In this document: piece after piece, positions 11,876 through 20,077 of the stretch
How positions within the stretch are numbered: the stretch's first letter is position 1
Layout: each line of letters begins with the position of its first letter
Assembly: GCF_011839805.1 (NCBI RefSeq)
Contig: NZ_VWPY01000043.1
Span: 1 to 35,634, forward strand
DNA length: 35,634 bases
Source of the DNA: Kineococcus rubinsiae
Lineage (GTDB): Bacteria; Actinomycetota; Actinomycetes; Actinomycetales; Kineococcaceae
Reading direction: 5' to 3'
Program-made: the position numbers and the translations under genes
Notes under the pieces: model-generated
Database searches by the model: none
The model's input: only the letters and a program-made list of their open reading frames with translations
Told to the model about the DNA's origin: nothing

Positions 11876-12478
11876 GTGAACGGCCGCTACGACGTGCGCG
11901 TGTGCCTCGTGGGCGACGAGTTCGTCACCGGCGTCGGCGACCCCCGCGCCCTGGGCTGGGCCGGCCGCGTCTCGGCCCGCACGCCGCGCGAGGACCGCGA
12001 CATCACGATGTTCCCCCTGGGCGTGCCCGGGGAGCCGACGTCGGAGCTGTCCGCGCGATGGCGCGAGGAGACCGCCCGCCGCTTCGCGGGCGGGGACGAG
12101 CACCGCCTCGTCGTCGGGCTCGGCCACACCGACCTCGACGTCGGGACGACGCTGGCGCGCAGCCGCCTGAACCTCGCCAACATCCTCGACGAGTGCGAGG
12201 CCCGCGGGCTGCCGACGCTCGTGGTGGGTCCGACGCCCGTCTCCGACGCCGACCGCAACGAGCGCATCGGCGACCTCGCCGACGCCTTCGCCGACGTCTG
12301 CGCGCGCCGCCGGGTGTCCTACGTCGACACGTTCTCCCCGCTGGCCACCCACGAGGACTGGTTCGCCGACCTCGCGGCCGGCGACGGCGTCCACCCCGGC
12401 CAGGCCGGGTACGGCCTGCTGGCGTGGCTCGTGCTGCACAGCGGCTGGTACGACTGGCTGGGCGTCCCCCAGCCCTGA
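11876..12478 (+). CDS. SGNH/GDSL-hydrolase-fold protein with degenerate catalytic site
   Basis: This 200-residue single-domain protein begins VCLVGDEFVTGVGDPRALGW, which aligns with block I of SGNH esterases (GDS), but the serine is Glu15 (codon GAG at 11918-11920). Block III, normally G-x-N-D, reads GLGHTDLD (81-88) with no Asn. Block V is intact: DGVHPGQAGYG with Asp170 and His173. So the fold and the Asp/His pair are present but nucleophile and oxyanion-hole Asn are not. No signal peptide is visible, so it is cytosolic. GTG 11876 is chosen because GAGGA sits six bases upstream. Ester hydrolysis should not be assumed; the GDE variant may be a subfamily trait. Confidence 0.8.
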   Translation: MNGRYDVRVCLVGDEFVTGVGDPRALGWAGRVSARTPREDRDITMFPLGVPGEPTSELSARWREETARRFAGGDEHRLVVGLGHTDLDVGTTLARSRLNLANILDECEARGLPTLVVGPTPVSDADRNERIGDLADAFADVCARRRVSYVDTFSPLATHEDWFADLAAGDGVHPGQAGYGLLAWLVLHSGWYDWLGVPQP

Positions 12479-12515
12479 GGCGGCCGGGACCTGCGCCCTG
12501 CTCCCGACGACGCCG

Positions 12516-13268
12516 TCAGAGCACGTGGCGCAGGTACCGCTGCGGCGCGTCCAGGAAGAAGCGCCAGTTCCGCACGATCGTGAGCTCCTCCCACGTCGTG
12601 GGCGTGATGCCGTCCTCGTCGAGCTGCAGGACGGTCGCGCCCGGCAGGGCCGTCAGCAGCGGCGAGTGCGTGGCACACAGCACCTGCTTGCCGTCGTCGG
12701 CCATCCGCGCCAGGGAGCCCGCCAGCAGCAAGCAGTTGTCGAAGCTCAGCGCCGACTCGGGCTCGTCGAGCAGGACGAGCCGCGCCTCGCGCAGCCACCG
12801 GCTCTGCAGGACCTCGACGAACCCCTCGCCGTGGCTGACGCCGTGCAGCGGGTGCGGGCTGGTCGGCTCGCCCTCGCCGTCCCACGCCGCGTCCTCGAGG
12901 TAGCTGTAGAAGCGGTGCATCGTCTCGGCGCGCAGGAAGAACGCCCCGCCGGTCCCGCCCGGCGAGGACACGACCCGCAGCCGCGCGGCGAGGCCCGAGC
13001 GGTCGGTCCCCCGGCTGCGGGCGCCGCCCGCGCGGTGCGCGCTGCCGCCGCCGTCGGGGTGGACGCCGACGGCCTCGGCGACGGCCTCCACCACCGTGGA
13101 CTTCCCGGCCCCGTTCTCGCCCACGAGGAAGATCACGCCGGCGGGCAGGTCGAGCCCGCGGGTCAGCAGCTGGTGCACGGCGGGTACCGAGTCGGGCCAC
13201 GCTGCGGGGTCGACCGCGGCGTCCGGGTGACGCTCCACGCGACGCACGGGTCGGACGCTGCGGGCCAT
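12516..13268 (-). CDS. ABC-type AAA ATPase (AAA_21-like, stand-alone)
   Basis: This 250-residue soluble ATPase has Walker A 'FLVGENGAGKSTVVEAVAEA' (about 47-66), an ABC-signature-like 'GVSHGEGFVEVLQSR' (about 143-157), Walker B 'RLVLLDEPESALS' (about 163-175) and an H-loop 'QVLCATHSPLL' (about 194-204). This is the minimal architecture of the predicted-ATPase family seen in actinobacteria, related to SMC/OLD-type ATPases rather than to transporters, and no membrane partner is adjacent. A His/Gly/Ser-rich insertion follows Walker A (about 68-90). The start lies only 17 bp from the divergent PhoD-like gene, leaving no room for a ribosome-binding site of ordinary spacing; both transcripts may be leaderless. 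The substrate or partner is unknown. Confidence 0.85.
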   Translation of the reverse strand: MARSVRPVRRVERHPDAAVDPAAWPDSVPAVHQLLTRGLDLPAGVIFLVGENGAGKSTVVEAVAEAVGVHPDGGGSAHRAGGARSRGTDRSGLAARLRVVSSPGGTGGAFFLRAETMHRFYSYLEDAAWDGEGEPTSPHPLHGVSHGEGFVEVLQSRWLREARLVLLDEPESALSFDNCLLLAGSLARMADDGKQVLCATHSPLLTALPGATVLQLDEDGITPTTWEELTIVRNWRFFLDAPQRYLRHVL

Positions 13269-13285
13269 GTGGTTGAGTCTGCTGG

Positions 13286-15019
13286 ATGGCCACCCCGGAC
13301 CTCCTGCTCGGACCCCTCCTGCGCTACGTCGACGACGCGCGGGCCACCGTGTGGGTCGAGACGAGCGCCGCCTGCGAGGTCGAGGTCGTCGTCGACCTCC
13401 CCGGCGGCGACGTCCTGCGCAGCAGCAGCGAGACCCTCGGCCTGCACGGGCACCACTACGCGCTGCTCGTCGTCGAGGGCCTCCCGGCGGGCGAGCGTCT
13501 GCCGTACCGCATCGAGGTCGCGGGGGCGCGGCTGTGGCCGCCGGTCGAGGAGTCCTGGACCTGGCCCGCGAGCGAGATCCGCACCCCCGACCTGGGCACG
13601 CCCCTGCGGCTGGCCTTCGGCTCGTGCCGGCGCGCGGGCGACGACGACCCCGCCTCGGTCGAGCTCGTCGGCGTCGACGCCCTGAGCACGCTGGCGCGCC
13701 GGATGGTCACCCAGCACGCGGACGAGCAGAGCTGGCCGGACCTGCTGCTCTTCGCGGGCGACCAGGTCTACGCGGACGACCCGACCCCCGCGATCGTGGA
13801 CCGCCTGCGCGAGCGGCACCAGGGCCGCGCGGACGGCGACTCGGCCGTGCGCGACGAGATCGGGGACTTCGAGGAGTACACCTGGCTGTACCGGGAGACG
13901 TGGGGCCCGGACGCCGTGCGCTGGCTGCTCTCGACCGTGCCGACGTGCATGCTCCTGGACGACCACGACCTGCGCGACGACTGGAACACGTCGCAGTCGT
14001 GGCGCGAGGAGATGGCCCGCCAGCCCTGGTGGCGCGAGCGCGTGACCGGGGCCTTCGCGAGCTACTGGGTCTACCAGCACCTCGGCAACCTCTCCCCCGA
14101 CGAGCTGGCCGAGGACCGCCTCCTGGGCGAGCTGCGGGCCGCGCCGGACGAGGAGACCCGCAACCGGCTCATCGACGACTTCGCCCGTGCCGCCGACGAC
14201 GAGCCGTCGAACGCGCGCTGGAGCTTCTCGCGCGACCTCGGCACGACGCGGCTGCTGGCGATCGACTCGCGCTGCGCGCGGCGCCTGGCGCCGGACGACC
14301 GGCACATGACCGACGCCGCGGAGTGGGAGTGGGTGCACGACCAGGCCACGGGCGCCGACCGCGACGAGCCCCTGCAGCACCTGCTGCTGGCCACGACGCT
14401 GCCCGCGTTCCTGCTGCACGGCATCCACCACGCGGAGGGCTTCGACGAGGCCGTCGCCGAGGGCGCCTGGGGCCGGTGGGCCCAGGGCCCCGCCGAGAAG
14501 CTGCGGCAGGCCGCCGACCTCGAGCACTGGGCCGCGTTCCGGCGCTCCTTCGACGACCTGGTGGCGCTGCTGCGGGAGGTCGCCAGCAGCCCGCAGCGGC
14601 CCGCGAGCGTCCTGCTGCTGTCCGGCGACGTGCACTGCAGCTACACCGCGCGGGTGCGCCTGCCCGGGGTCGACGTCGACCGCACGGTCGTGCACCAGCT
14701 GGTGATGTCGCCGTTCCGCAACCCGCTCAACCGGCAGATGCAGATCGCCAACAAGCTGCTCGACTCACGCCCCGTGCGGGCGCTGACGCGCCTGCTGGCG
14801 CTGTCGGCCGGGGTGCGCGAGCCGATGGTCGACTGGGACGTCGAGCAGGGCCCGTGGTTCGACAACGGCGTCATGACCGTCGTGCTGGCCGAGGACGGGG
14901 CGGCGGACGTCGAGGTCGACCACGCCCTGCTCAAGGACGGTCACCAGGTGCTCACGCGCACGGCCGACGTGTCCCTGCGCCCCGCCCGGAGCCGGCGGCG
15001 GATGGTCACGTCTGTGTGA
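13286..15019 (+). CDS. PhoD-like metallophosphatase
   Basis: This 577-residue protein has an N-terminal immunoglobulin-like PhoD domain (about 1-100; 'ARATVWVETSAACEVEV', 'YRIEVAG') and a PhoD metallophosphatase domain (about 107-520). Metal-ligand motifs are visible: 'LAFGSCRRA' (109-117), 'LLFAGDQVYADD' with Asp159, 'MLLDDHDLRDDWN', and 'VLLLSGDVHCSYTARV'. PhoD enzymes are Ca2+/Fe3+-dependent phosphodi/monoesterases, but unlike secreted PhoD this one has no Tat signal and looks cytosolic, as do many actinobacterial paralogues; the substrate is therefore uncertain. No ribosome-binding site precedes ATG 13286. Its closest neighbour is the divergent AAA ATPase. Confidence 0.9.
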   Translation: MATPDLLLGPLLRYVDDARATVWVETSAACEVEVVVDLPGGDVLRSSSETLGLHGHHYALLVVEGLPAGERLPYRIEVAGARLWPPVEESWTWPASEIRTPDLGTPLRLAFGSCRRAGDDDPASVELVGVDALSTLARRMVTQHADEQSWPDLLLFAGDQVYADDPTPAIVDRLRERHQGRADGDSAVRDEIGDFEEYTWLYRETWGPDAVRWLLSTVPTCMLLDDHDLRDDWNTSQSWREEMARQPWWRERVTGAFASYWVYQHLGNLSPDELAEDRLLGELRAAPDEETRNRLIDDFARAADDEPSNARWSFSRDLGTTRLLAIDSRCARRLAPDDRHMTDAAEWEWVHDQATGADRDEPLQHLLLATTLPAFLLHGIHHAEGFDEAVAEGAWGRWAQGPAEKLRQAADLEHWAAFRRSFDDLVALLREVASSPQRPASVLLLSGDVHCSYTARVRLPGVDVDRTVVHQLVMSPFRNPLNRQMQIANKLLDSRPVRALTRLLALSAGVREPMVDWDVEQGPWFDNGVMTVVLAEDGAADVEVDHALLKDGHQVLTRTADVSLRPARSRRRMVTSV

Positions 15020-15109
15020 CGTCGTCCCCCCAGGTGGGCAGGGTGTACGCCCCAGGGCCTCCGCGTGGTCCAGACTGTGCACGCTCTCACCCCCTACCTG
15101 GAGGTCTCC

Positions 15110-16036
15110 GTGCCCGTCCGCCCCACCCCGCGCCGCTCGTTCCTGCTCGTCGCCGGCAGCGTCGCCGCCGGGGCCCTGGCCCTCGCGGGCTGCGGCTCCG
15201 ACTCGCTGTCCACCGGCAGCGGCTCGTCGTCGACCTCCTCGTCCGCCGCCGCCACCGGCAGCAGCGACGCCGCGCTCTTCGCGATGCTGCCGCAGTCCGT
15301 GCAGGACTCGAAGGTCCTGCGGGTCGGCACGAACGCCGAGTACGCCCCCAACGAGTTCCTGCAGGGCAGCGACGTCGTCGGCATGGACATCGACGTCATG
15401 AACGCCGTGGCCGCGAAGCTGGGCGTGAAGGCGGAGTACAGCAACGCCTCGTTCGACTCCCTCATCACGGGCGTCACCGGCAACCGCTACGACGCGGCGA
15501 TCTCCTCGTTCACCATCAACGCCGACCGCCTGGCCCAGGTCAACATGGTCCAGTACTACAGCGCGGGCACGCAGTGGGTCGTCAAGAAGGGCAACCCCGA
15601 GGCGATCGACCCCGAGAACGCCTGCGGCAAGACGGTCTCGGTGCAGAGCGGCACGACGCAGTCCGACGACGACCTGCCGGTGCGCCAGAAGGCCTGCACC
15701 GACGCGGGCAAGCCCGAGATCACCGTGCTGCCCTTCGGCTCGCAGCAGGACGCGACCAACGCGCTGCAGCAGGCCCGGGTGCAGGCGATGCTGGCCGACT
15801 CCCCGATCTCCGCGTACGCGGTGAAGCAGACCGGGGACCAGCTGGAGCTGGCCGGTGACGTCTACGACGCGGCCCCCTACGGCATCGTCGTGCCGAAGGC
15901 GCAGACGCAGACCGCCGACGCGATCTCCAAGGCCCTCGCGGCCATCGCCGCGGACGGCGGCTACGACACGGCTCTGGGCAACTGGGGCGGCGACACGGGC
16001 GCCGTCACCGAGTTCCCGGTCAACCCGGCGTCGTGA
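15110..16036 (+). CDS. Amino-acid ABC transporter substrate-binding lipoprotein
   Basis: This 308-residue protein begins at GTG 15110, five bases after GGAGG (15100-15104); an in-frame GTG lies further upstream without such a site. The signal peptide MPVRPTPRRSFLLVAGSVAA ends in lipobox LALAGC with Cys28 as lipidation site, and its RRSFL motif also fits a Tat signal. The mature part is a family-3 solute-binding domain (SBP_bac_3; 'LRVGTNAEYAPNEFLQGSDV', 'GMDIDVMNAVAAKLGVK', 'ISSFTINADRLAQVNMVQYY', 'VSVQSGTTQSDD'). It captures a polar amino acid or similar small solute outside the membrane and hands it to the permease encoded next. The ligand cannot be read reliably. The first gene of a coupled three-gene operon. 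Confidence 0.93.
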   Translation: MPVRPTPRRSFLLVAGSVAAGALALAGCGSDSLSTGSGSSSTSSSAAATGSSDAALFAMLPQSVQDSKVLRVGTNAEYAPNEFLQGSDVVGMDIDVMNAVAAKLGVKAEYSNASFDSLITGVTGNRYDAAISSFTINADRLAQVNMVQYYSAGTQWVVKKGNPEAIDPENACGKTVSVQSGTTQSDDDLPVRQKACTDAGKPEITVLPFGSQQDATNALQQARVQAMLADSPISAYAVKQTGDQLELAGDVYDAAPYGIVVPKAQTQTADAISKALAAIAADGGYDTALGNWGGDTGAVTEFPVNPAS

Positions 16037-17001
16037 GCACGCCCGCCGCTCCGGGTGAGCGCCCGGGCCGCATCGACGCCGTCGAGGTGCGCCACCCGTG
16101 GCGGTGGGTCTCGGTCGCCGTCATCGCGGTGCTCGTGCTGATGCTCGCCCACCTGCTGGTCACGAACCCCGCGTTCGACTGGTCCTTCACCCTCGAGGCG
16201 ATGAACCAGAGCACCGTGATCCGCGGGTTCCTCATCGGCACCCTCCTGACGACGGTGCTGTCGATGACCGTCGGGATCCTCGGCGGGGTGCTGCTGGCCG
16301 TGCTGCGCCTGTCGGAGAACCGCGTGCTGTCCAGCGTCAGCTGGGTGTTCACGTGGTTCTTCCGCGGCGTGCCGCGCTACGTCCTGCTGGGGTTCACGGG
16401 CAGCCTCGGCGCGCTGTTCGGCACCGGCCTCTCGATCGGCGTGCCGTTCGACTTCCTGTTCTCGTCGTGGTTCGGGACGCCGGAGCTGCGGGCCTTCACC
16501 ATCGGCCAGCAGAGCGTCTACGACCTGCTCGGCTCCACCATCGTCGGCGGCATCGTCGGCCTGGGGCTGTCCGAGGCCGCCTACATGGCGGAGATCGCCC
16601 GCGCGGGCATCCTCAGCGTCGACCGCGGCCAGCACGAGGCCGCGGAGGCGCTGGGCATGTCCCGGACCCTGGCGATGCGCCGCGTCGTGCTGCCGCAGGC
16701 GATGCGCGTCATCGTGCCCCCCACGGGCAACGAGGTCATCGCGATGCTGAAGGACACGTCGCTGCTCGTCGCGATCCCCGTGACCGTCGAGCTCTTCTAC
16801 CAGCTCGGCCAGATCGGCCAGCAGACCTACCAGGTGGTGGCCACGAACATGGCGGCGATCCTCTACTACTTGATCGCCACGTCGATCCTCATGGTCGGGC
16901 AGTACTTCCTGGAGCGGCGCTTCGGCCGCGGGTTCGGCACGTCCACCGCGGCGCGCCCGGCCGCCGCCGGTGTGAGCCTCGGTGCGGGAGGGGCGAAGTG
17001 A
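16033..17001 (+). CDS. Amino-acid ABC transporter permease (HisM/GlnP family)
   Basis: This 322-residue membrane protein has an N-terminal helix (about 26-45, '[19 protein letters not shown]') and a BPD_transp_1 domain (about 65-300). It carries the EAA coupling loop '[20 protein letters not shown]' that docks on the ATPase, followed by '[19 protein letters not shown]', typical of polar amino-acid permeases. A single permease gene implies a homodimeric channel. The GTG start overlaps the binding-protein stop (GTGA), and its own stop overlaps the ATPase start, so the three products are translationally coupled. Confidence 0.94.
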   Translation: MSTPAAPGERPGRIDAVEVRHPWRWVSVAVIAVLVLMLAHLLVTNPAFDWSFTLEAMNQSTVIRGFLIGTLLTTVLSMTVGILGGVLLAVLRLSENRVLSSVSWVFTWFFRGVPRYVLLGFTGSLGALFGTGLSIGVPFDFLFSSWFGTPELRAFTIGQQSVYDLLGSTIVGGIVGLGLSEAAYMAEIARAGILSVDRGQHEAAEALGMSRTLAMRRVVLPQAMRVIVPPTGNEVIAMLKDTSLLVAIPVTVELFYQLGQIGQQTYQVVATNMAAILYYLIATSILMVGQYFLERRFGRGFGTSTAARPAAAGVSLGAGGAK

Positions 17002-17801
17002 GCGAGCCCCTGGTCCGCGCGGTCAACGTCTCGAAGTCCTTCGGCCACGTCGAGGTCCTCAAGGGCATCGACCTCGAGGTGGACGCGGGCGAGGTCGTCT
17101 GCCTGCTCGGCCCGTCCGGGTCGGGCAAGACGACGTTCCTGCGCTGCATCAACCACCTCGAGCGCATCGACGGCGGGCGCATCTGGGTCGACGGCGACCT
17201 CATCGGCCTCGCCGAGCGCGGCGGGCGGCTGCACCGCCTGCCCGACAAGCAGATCGCCGAGCAGCGCCGGGACATCGGCATGGTGTTCCAGCGGTTCAAC
17301 CTGTTCCCGCACATGACGGCCCTGGAGAACGTGGTCGAGGCGCCCGTGAAGGTCCGGGGCGAGAAGCGCGCCGCCGCCGAGCAGCGCGCCCTGGCCCTGC
17401 TCGAGCGCGTCGGGCTGGGCGACCGGACGGGGAACTACCCCTCGCAGCTGTCCGGCGGCCAGCAGCAGCGGGTCGCGATCGCCCGCGCCCTGGCCATGCA
17501 GCCCAAGCTCATGCTGTTCGACGAGCCCACGTCCGCGCTGGACCCGGAGCTCGTCGGCGAGGTCCTCGCGGTGATGCGGGAGCTCGCCGCGGACGGCACG
17601 ACGATGATCGTCGTGACGCACGAGGTGGCGTTCGCCCGCGAGGTCGCCGACCAGGTCGTGTTCATGGACGCGGGCGTCGTCGTCGAGCGCGGCCGCCCCG
17701 ACGACGTCCTCGGCAACCCGAAGCACGAGCGCACCCGCACCTTCCTGGCGCGCATGCGCACGGGCGAGCAGACCACGTCGGCGCCCCCCGCGGCCGGCTG
17801 A
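16998..17801 (+). CDS. Amino-acid ABC transporter ATP-binding protein (GlnQ/HisP family)
   Basis: This 267-residue ATPase drives the importer encoded just upstream. Motifs in order: Walker A '[20 protein letters not shown]' (about 36-55), Q-loop '[19 protein letters not shown]', signature '[17 protein letters not shown]', Walker B '[15 protein letters not shown]' and H-loop '[14 protein letters not shown]'. These match the polar amino-acid subfamily. Start GTG 16998 overlaps the permease stop TGA by 4 bp. A short Thr/Ala/Pro tail follows the domain. The operon seems to end here, with a palindromic region before the convergent VOC gene. Confidence 0.95.
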   Translation: MSEPLVRAVNVSKSFGHVEVLKGIDLEVDAGEVVCLLGPSGSGKTTFLRCINHLERIDGGRIWVDGDLIGLAERGGRLHRLPDKQIAEQRRDIGMVFQRFNLFPHMTALENVVEAPVKVRGEKRAAAEQRALALLERVGLGDRTGNYPSQLSGGQQQRVAIARALAMQPKLMLFDEPTSALDPELVGEVLAVMRELAADGTTMIVVTHEVAFAREVADQVVFMDAGVVVERGRPDDVLGNPKHERTRTFLARMRTGEQTTSAPPAAG

Positions 17802-17807
17802 GGAGGA

Positions 17808-17847
17808 GCCGGGCCCGGTCAGGCCGATCAGGTCAGGCGGGCCCGGC
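17808..17847. terminator. Candidate bidirectional terminator between ABC operon and VOC gene
   Basis: GCCGGGCCCG (17808-17817) pairs with CGGGCCCGGC (17838-17847) across a 20-nt loop that contains a direct repeat of GGTCAGGC (17817-17824 and 17831-17838). It begins 6 bp after the ATPase stop and overlaps the last codons of the convergent VOC gene. The loop is long and each arm is itself partly self-complementary, so the folded form is uncertain. Confidence 0.45.
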
Positions 17848-18210
17848 GAGCTCCTCGAACAGCCCCAGCGGGTTCCCCCACGGGTCGGCGAGGTCGGTCC
17901 AGGCCACCACGCCCGGCACGACCTCCGGGTCGTCGACGGCGACCCCGTCGGCCCGCAGCGCGGCCACGGCCGCGGTCAGGTCGGCCACGCCGAAGCGCAC
18001 GCGGAACGACGAGGGCGTCACGTCGGTGGCCGCGGTCGCCACCTGCAACCAGGCGCCCGGGACGACCTCCCACTCGTGCAGGTCGTCGACGGGCGTGACG
18101 TCGGGGCCGCGGCCCAGCAGCCGGGAGTACCAGGCGACGGCGTCGGGGCCCTCCCCGGTGCGCACGAGGAAGGTCACGGCGTCCACGCGGGGCAGGGTCA
18201 CGACGATCAC
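17833..18210 (-). CDS. VOC-superfamily (glyoxalase/bleomycin-resistance-like) protein
   Basis: This 125-residue protein has one VOC domain made of two beta-alpha-beta-beta-beta halves: 'VTFLVRTGEGPDAVAWYSRLLG' (about 12-33) and 'VRFGVADLTAAVAALRADGV' (about 69-89), ending 'WTDLADPWGNPLGLFEEL'. The conserved D-P-x-G-N turn and final Glu are typical metal-site elements, but the first-half ligand is not clear. It is the last gene of the rhodanese-MOSC-VOC operon; its GTG start overlaps the MOSC stop by 4 bp. The substrate is unknown, and the context suggests a function linked to sulfur or redox chemistry. Confidence 0.82.
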   Translation of the reverse strand: MIVVTLPRVDAVTFLVRTGEGPDAVAWYSRLLGRGPDVTPVDDLHEWEVVPGAWLQVATAATDVTPSSFRVRFGVADLTAAVAALRADGVAVDDPEVVPGVVAWTDLADPWGNPLGLFEELAGPA

Positions 18211-19031
18211 CCTCGGGCGGCGCCGACCACGGTGTCAACGGCCGTCCGCGCGTCGGCGGCGGTGTCCAGGCGGTCCCCCGGGCGCAGCGCGCCGCCCTCG
18301 ACGACGACGGCGTAGAACCCCATGACGTCCGAGCCGTAGGTGCGCACCAGCATCTGCGGCACGGGCAGGTCGCGGCGGCCGGTGCCGGGTTCCACCTCGG
18401 TGGCGGCGCAGCGCGCGGTGGGCTGGACCCCGCGGAAGCGCACGCCCCCGACCGAGAACTCGCGCCCCACGAGGTCGGCCTCCGCGAACGCCGGCAGGCC
18501 GTCGAGGTGGACGTTGGCGCGGAAGCGCAGCGGGTCCAGCGTCGTCGCGGTGCGCTCGGCCAGGTCGCGCACCGAGGCCAGGTTGAGGAACGACACGGCG
18601 TTCATGAGGGCGTCGGAGTCGACCGCCACGTCGGTGAAGCGGCGCCCCGGCTCCACGGCGTGCACGGGCCGCACCCCGGGCGGCAGGTCGAGCACGCGCG
18701 AGAAGAACGCGAGCGCGGCCGCGATCCCGTCGTCGTCGCCCAGGTCGGCGTCGAGGACGACGTGGTCGCGCACGCGGACGGTGAAGCGGCCCGTCGTGGG
18801 TTCGAGGTGGGTGTCGAGCCCCGCGAGGCGCTCCTCGGCGACGAGGACGAAGAACTCCCGCTTCGACACGGGTTCGCGCAGGCCCGGCCGGTAGGCGCCG
18901 CCCGGCCGGGCCAGGGCGATCACGCGGTCGTGCGGGAAGCCCTCGCCCGCCCGCAGGGGCACGGCGTCCAGCCGCTGCGGGCTGAGGCCCTTGACCGGGT
19001 AGACCCAGAGGCTCTCGACGTGGGCGCTCAC
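18207..19031 (-). CDS. MOSC-domain protein with N-terminal beta-barrel (YcbX/mARC-like)
   Basis: This 274-residue protein has a MOSC_N domain ('VESLWVYPVKGLSPQRLDAV', about 5-24, 'FPHDRVIALARPGG') and a MOSC domain (about 125-265). The late segment 'GVQPTARCAATEVEPGTGRR' (201-220) contains Cys208 in the R-C-x-x-T-x-V-x-P-x-T-G context that ligates the molybdenum cofactor in YcbX and mARC, enzymes that reduce N-hydroxylated bases. There is no fused ferredoxin domain as in E. coli YcbX, so an external electron donor would be needed. GTG start overlaps the rhodanese stop (GTGA). Confidence 0.87.
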   Translation of the reverse strand: MSAHVESLWVYPVKGLSPQRLDAVPLRAGEGFPHDRVIALARPGGAYRPGLREPVSKREFFVLVAEERLAGLDTHLEPTTGRFTVRVRDHVVLDADLGDDDGIAAALAFFSRVLDLPPGVRPVHAVEPGRRFTDVAVDSDALMNAVSFLNLASVRDLAERTATTLDPLRFRANVHLDGLPAFAEADLVGREFSVGGVRFRGVQPTARCAATEVEPGTGRRDLPVPQMLVRTYGSDVMGFYAVVVEGGALRPGDRLDTAADARTAVDTVVGAARG

Positions 19032-19498
19032 CCGCCGAGCGTAGCGAGCGGGCCCCCCGCGCCCCGGTGCGCGGCGGCGGGAGCGACCGGGGCGACGAGC
19101 TCGTCGGGGGCGCGGCGGGTGCGCCCGGCGTCGGTGGCGACGGCGAGGCCCTCCCGCACCCAGTACTCGAACCCGCCGATCAGCTCCTGCACCCGGGTGT
19201 GGCCGGCGGAGGCCAGCGCGAGCGCGGCGCGCGTGGAGCCGTTGCACCCCGGGCCCCAGCAGTAGACGACGACCGCGGTGTGCAGGTCCGCCACCAGCTC
19301 CCCGATGCCCGCCAGCAGCCGGTCGCCGGGCAGGTGCACCGCGCCGGGGATGCGGCCCTGGCTCCACGCCGCGGCCGAGCGGACGTCGAGGACGAGCGCG
19401 GAGGTGCCCGCGGCGCGGGCCGCGGCGAGGTCGGCGGGGTCGGTCTGGTGGGTCAGCCTGGCGGTGAAGAAGTCCACGGCCGAGATCGGTGTCTGCAT
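19028..19498 (-). CDS. Rhodanese-like sulfurtransferase
   Basis: This 156-residue protein has one rhodanese domain (about 20-125): 'ALVLDVRSAAAWSQGRIPGA' (34-53), 'AVHLPG', and active-site loop YCWGPGCNGSTRAA with Cys80 positioned to carry the persulfide. The 'GFEYWVREG' ending is typical of the single-domain group. ATG 19498 is the natural start at the domain's N-terminal helix. It leads a three-gene coupled operon and is divergent from an Lrp/AsnC regulator, an arrangement repeatedly seen for this rhodanese type, which suggests that the regulator controls it in response to an amino acid. Confidence 0.9.
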   Translation of the reverse strand: MQTPISAVDFFTARLTHQTDPADLAAARAAGTSALVLDVRSAAAWSQGRIPGAVHLPGDRLLAGIGELVADLHTAVVVYCWGPGCNGSTRAALALASAGHTRVQELIGGFEYWVREGLAVATDAGRTRRAPDELVAPVAPAAAHRGAGGPLATLGG

Positions 19499-19578
19499 GC
19501 CTCCATCGAAGCGGGATGCCGACGCACCGACCAGGGCCGTCGAACGGCGTTCCGGCCCCTTCACCGTCGATCCGCGGG

Positions 19579-19584
19579 TAGTTT
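19579..19584 (+). promoter_or_regulatory. Leaderless -10 (TAGTTT) for Lrp/AsnC regulator
   Basis: TAGTTT fits TANNNT and ends 8 bases before ATG 19592, so the transcript would start at or next to the start codon. The 93-bp intergenic region shared with the rhodanese gene is the probable site of autoregulation. Confidence 0.5.
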
Positions 19585-19591
19585 CGTCGTC

Positions 19592-20050
19592 ATGGCGACG
19601 GAATCCCGGCTCCCCCTGGACGCGACCGACCGCAGCATCCTCGAGCACCTGCAGCGCGACGGCCGGATCAGCGTCGCCGACCTGGCCCGGGCGATCAGCC
19701 TCTCGGCCAGCGCCACCGCCGACCGCCTGCGCCGCCTGGGCGACACGGGCGTCGTCACCGGCTTCGGCGCGACCCTCGACCCCGAGGCCCTCGGCTACGC
19801 GGTGACGGCCTTCGTGCGCCTGGCCTACCCGACGGGCAACTACAAGCCGTTCCACGACCTCCTCGACACGACGCCGGAGGTCGTGGAGGCCCACCACGTC
19901 ACCGGCGACGACTGCTTCGTGCTGAAGGTGCTCGCCCGCTCCATGCGCGACCTCGAGCGCATCACCGGGAAGCTGGCCACCCTCGGCGGCATCACCACGA
20001 GCGTCGTCTACTCCAGCCCCCTGCCCCACCGGCGCCTGACCCCCGCCTGA
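19592..20050 (+). CDS. Lrp/AsnC-family transcriptional regulator
   Basis: This 152-residue protein has an N-terminal helix-turn-helix (about 9-58; 'LDATDRSILEHLQRDGRISV', 'DLARAISLSASATADRLRRL') and a C-terminal RAM/ligand-binding domain (about 70-148; 'YAVTAFVRLAYPTGNYKPF', 'VEAHHVTGDDCFVLKVLA', 'GGITTSVVYSSP'). The G-D-D-C-F/Y motif is the family's effector pocket. It is likely a DNA-binding octamer or dimer that regulates the divergent rhodanese-MOSC-VOC operon and itself. The start is supported by the -10 spaced for leaderless transcription. Confidence 0.92.
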   Translation: MATESRLPLDATDRSILEHLQRDGRISVADLARAISLSASATADRLRRLGDTGVVTGFGATLDPEALGYAVTAFVRLAYPTGNYKPFHDLLDTTPEVVEAHHVTGDDCFVLKVLARSMRDLERITGKLATLGGITTSVVYSSPLPHRRLTPA

Positions 20051-20077
20051 CGAAGCGTCGAGGGGGGTGCAGCGGCT

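Noticed and set aside
6581-12439. A minus-strand open frame of nearly 2000 codons opposite the sensor kinase, kgd and SGNH-like genes
   Set aside because: It is antisense to clearly conserved genes. Its length comes from extreme third-position G/C in the real genes, which removes stops on the opposite strand; the product is a His/Arg/Gly-rich shadow with no domain.
15020-15109. Possible riboswitch upstream of the amino-acid ABC transporter
   Set aside because: The 90-bp gap has no recognisable conserved core or long stem pair; it looks like an ordinary promoter and leader.
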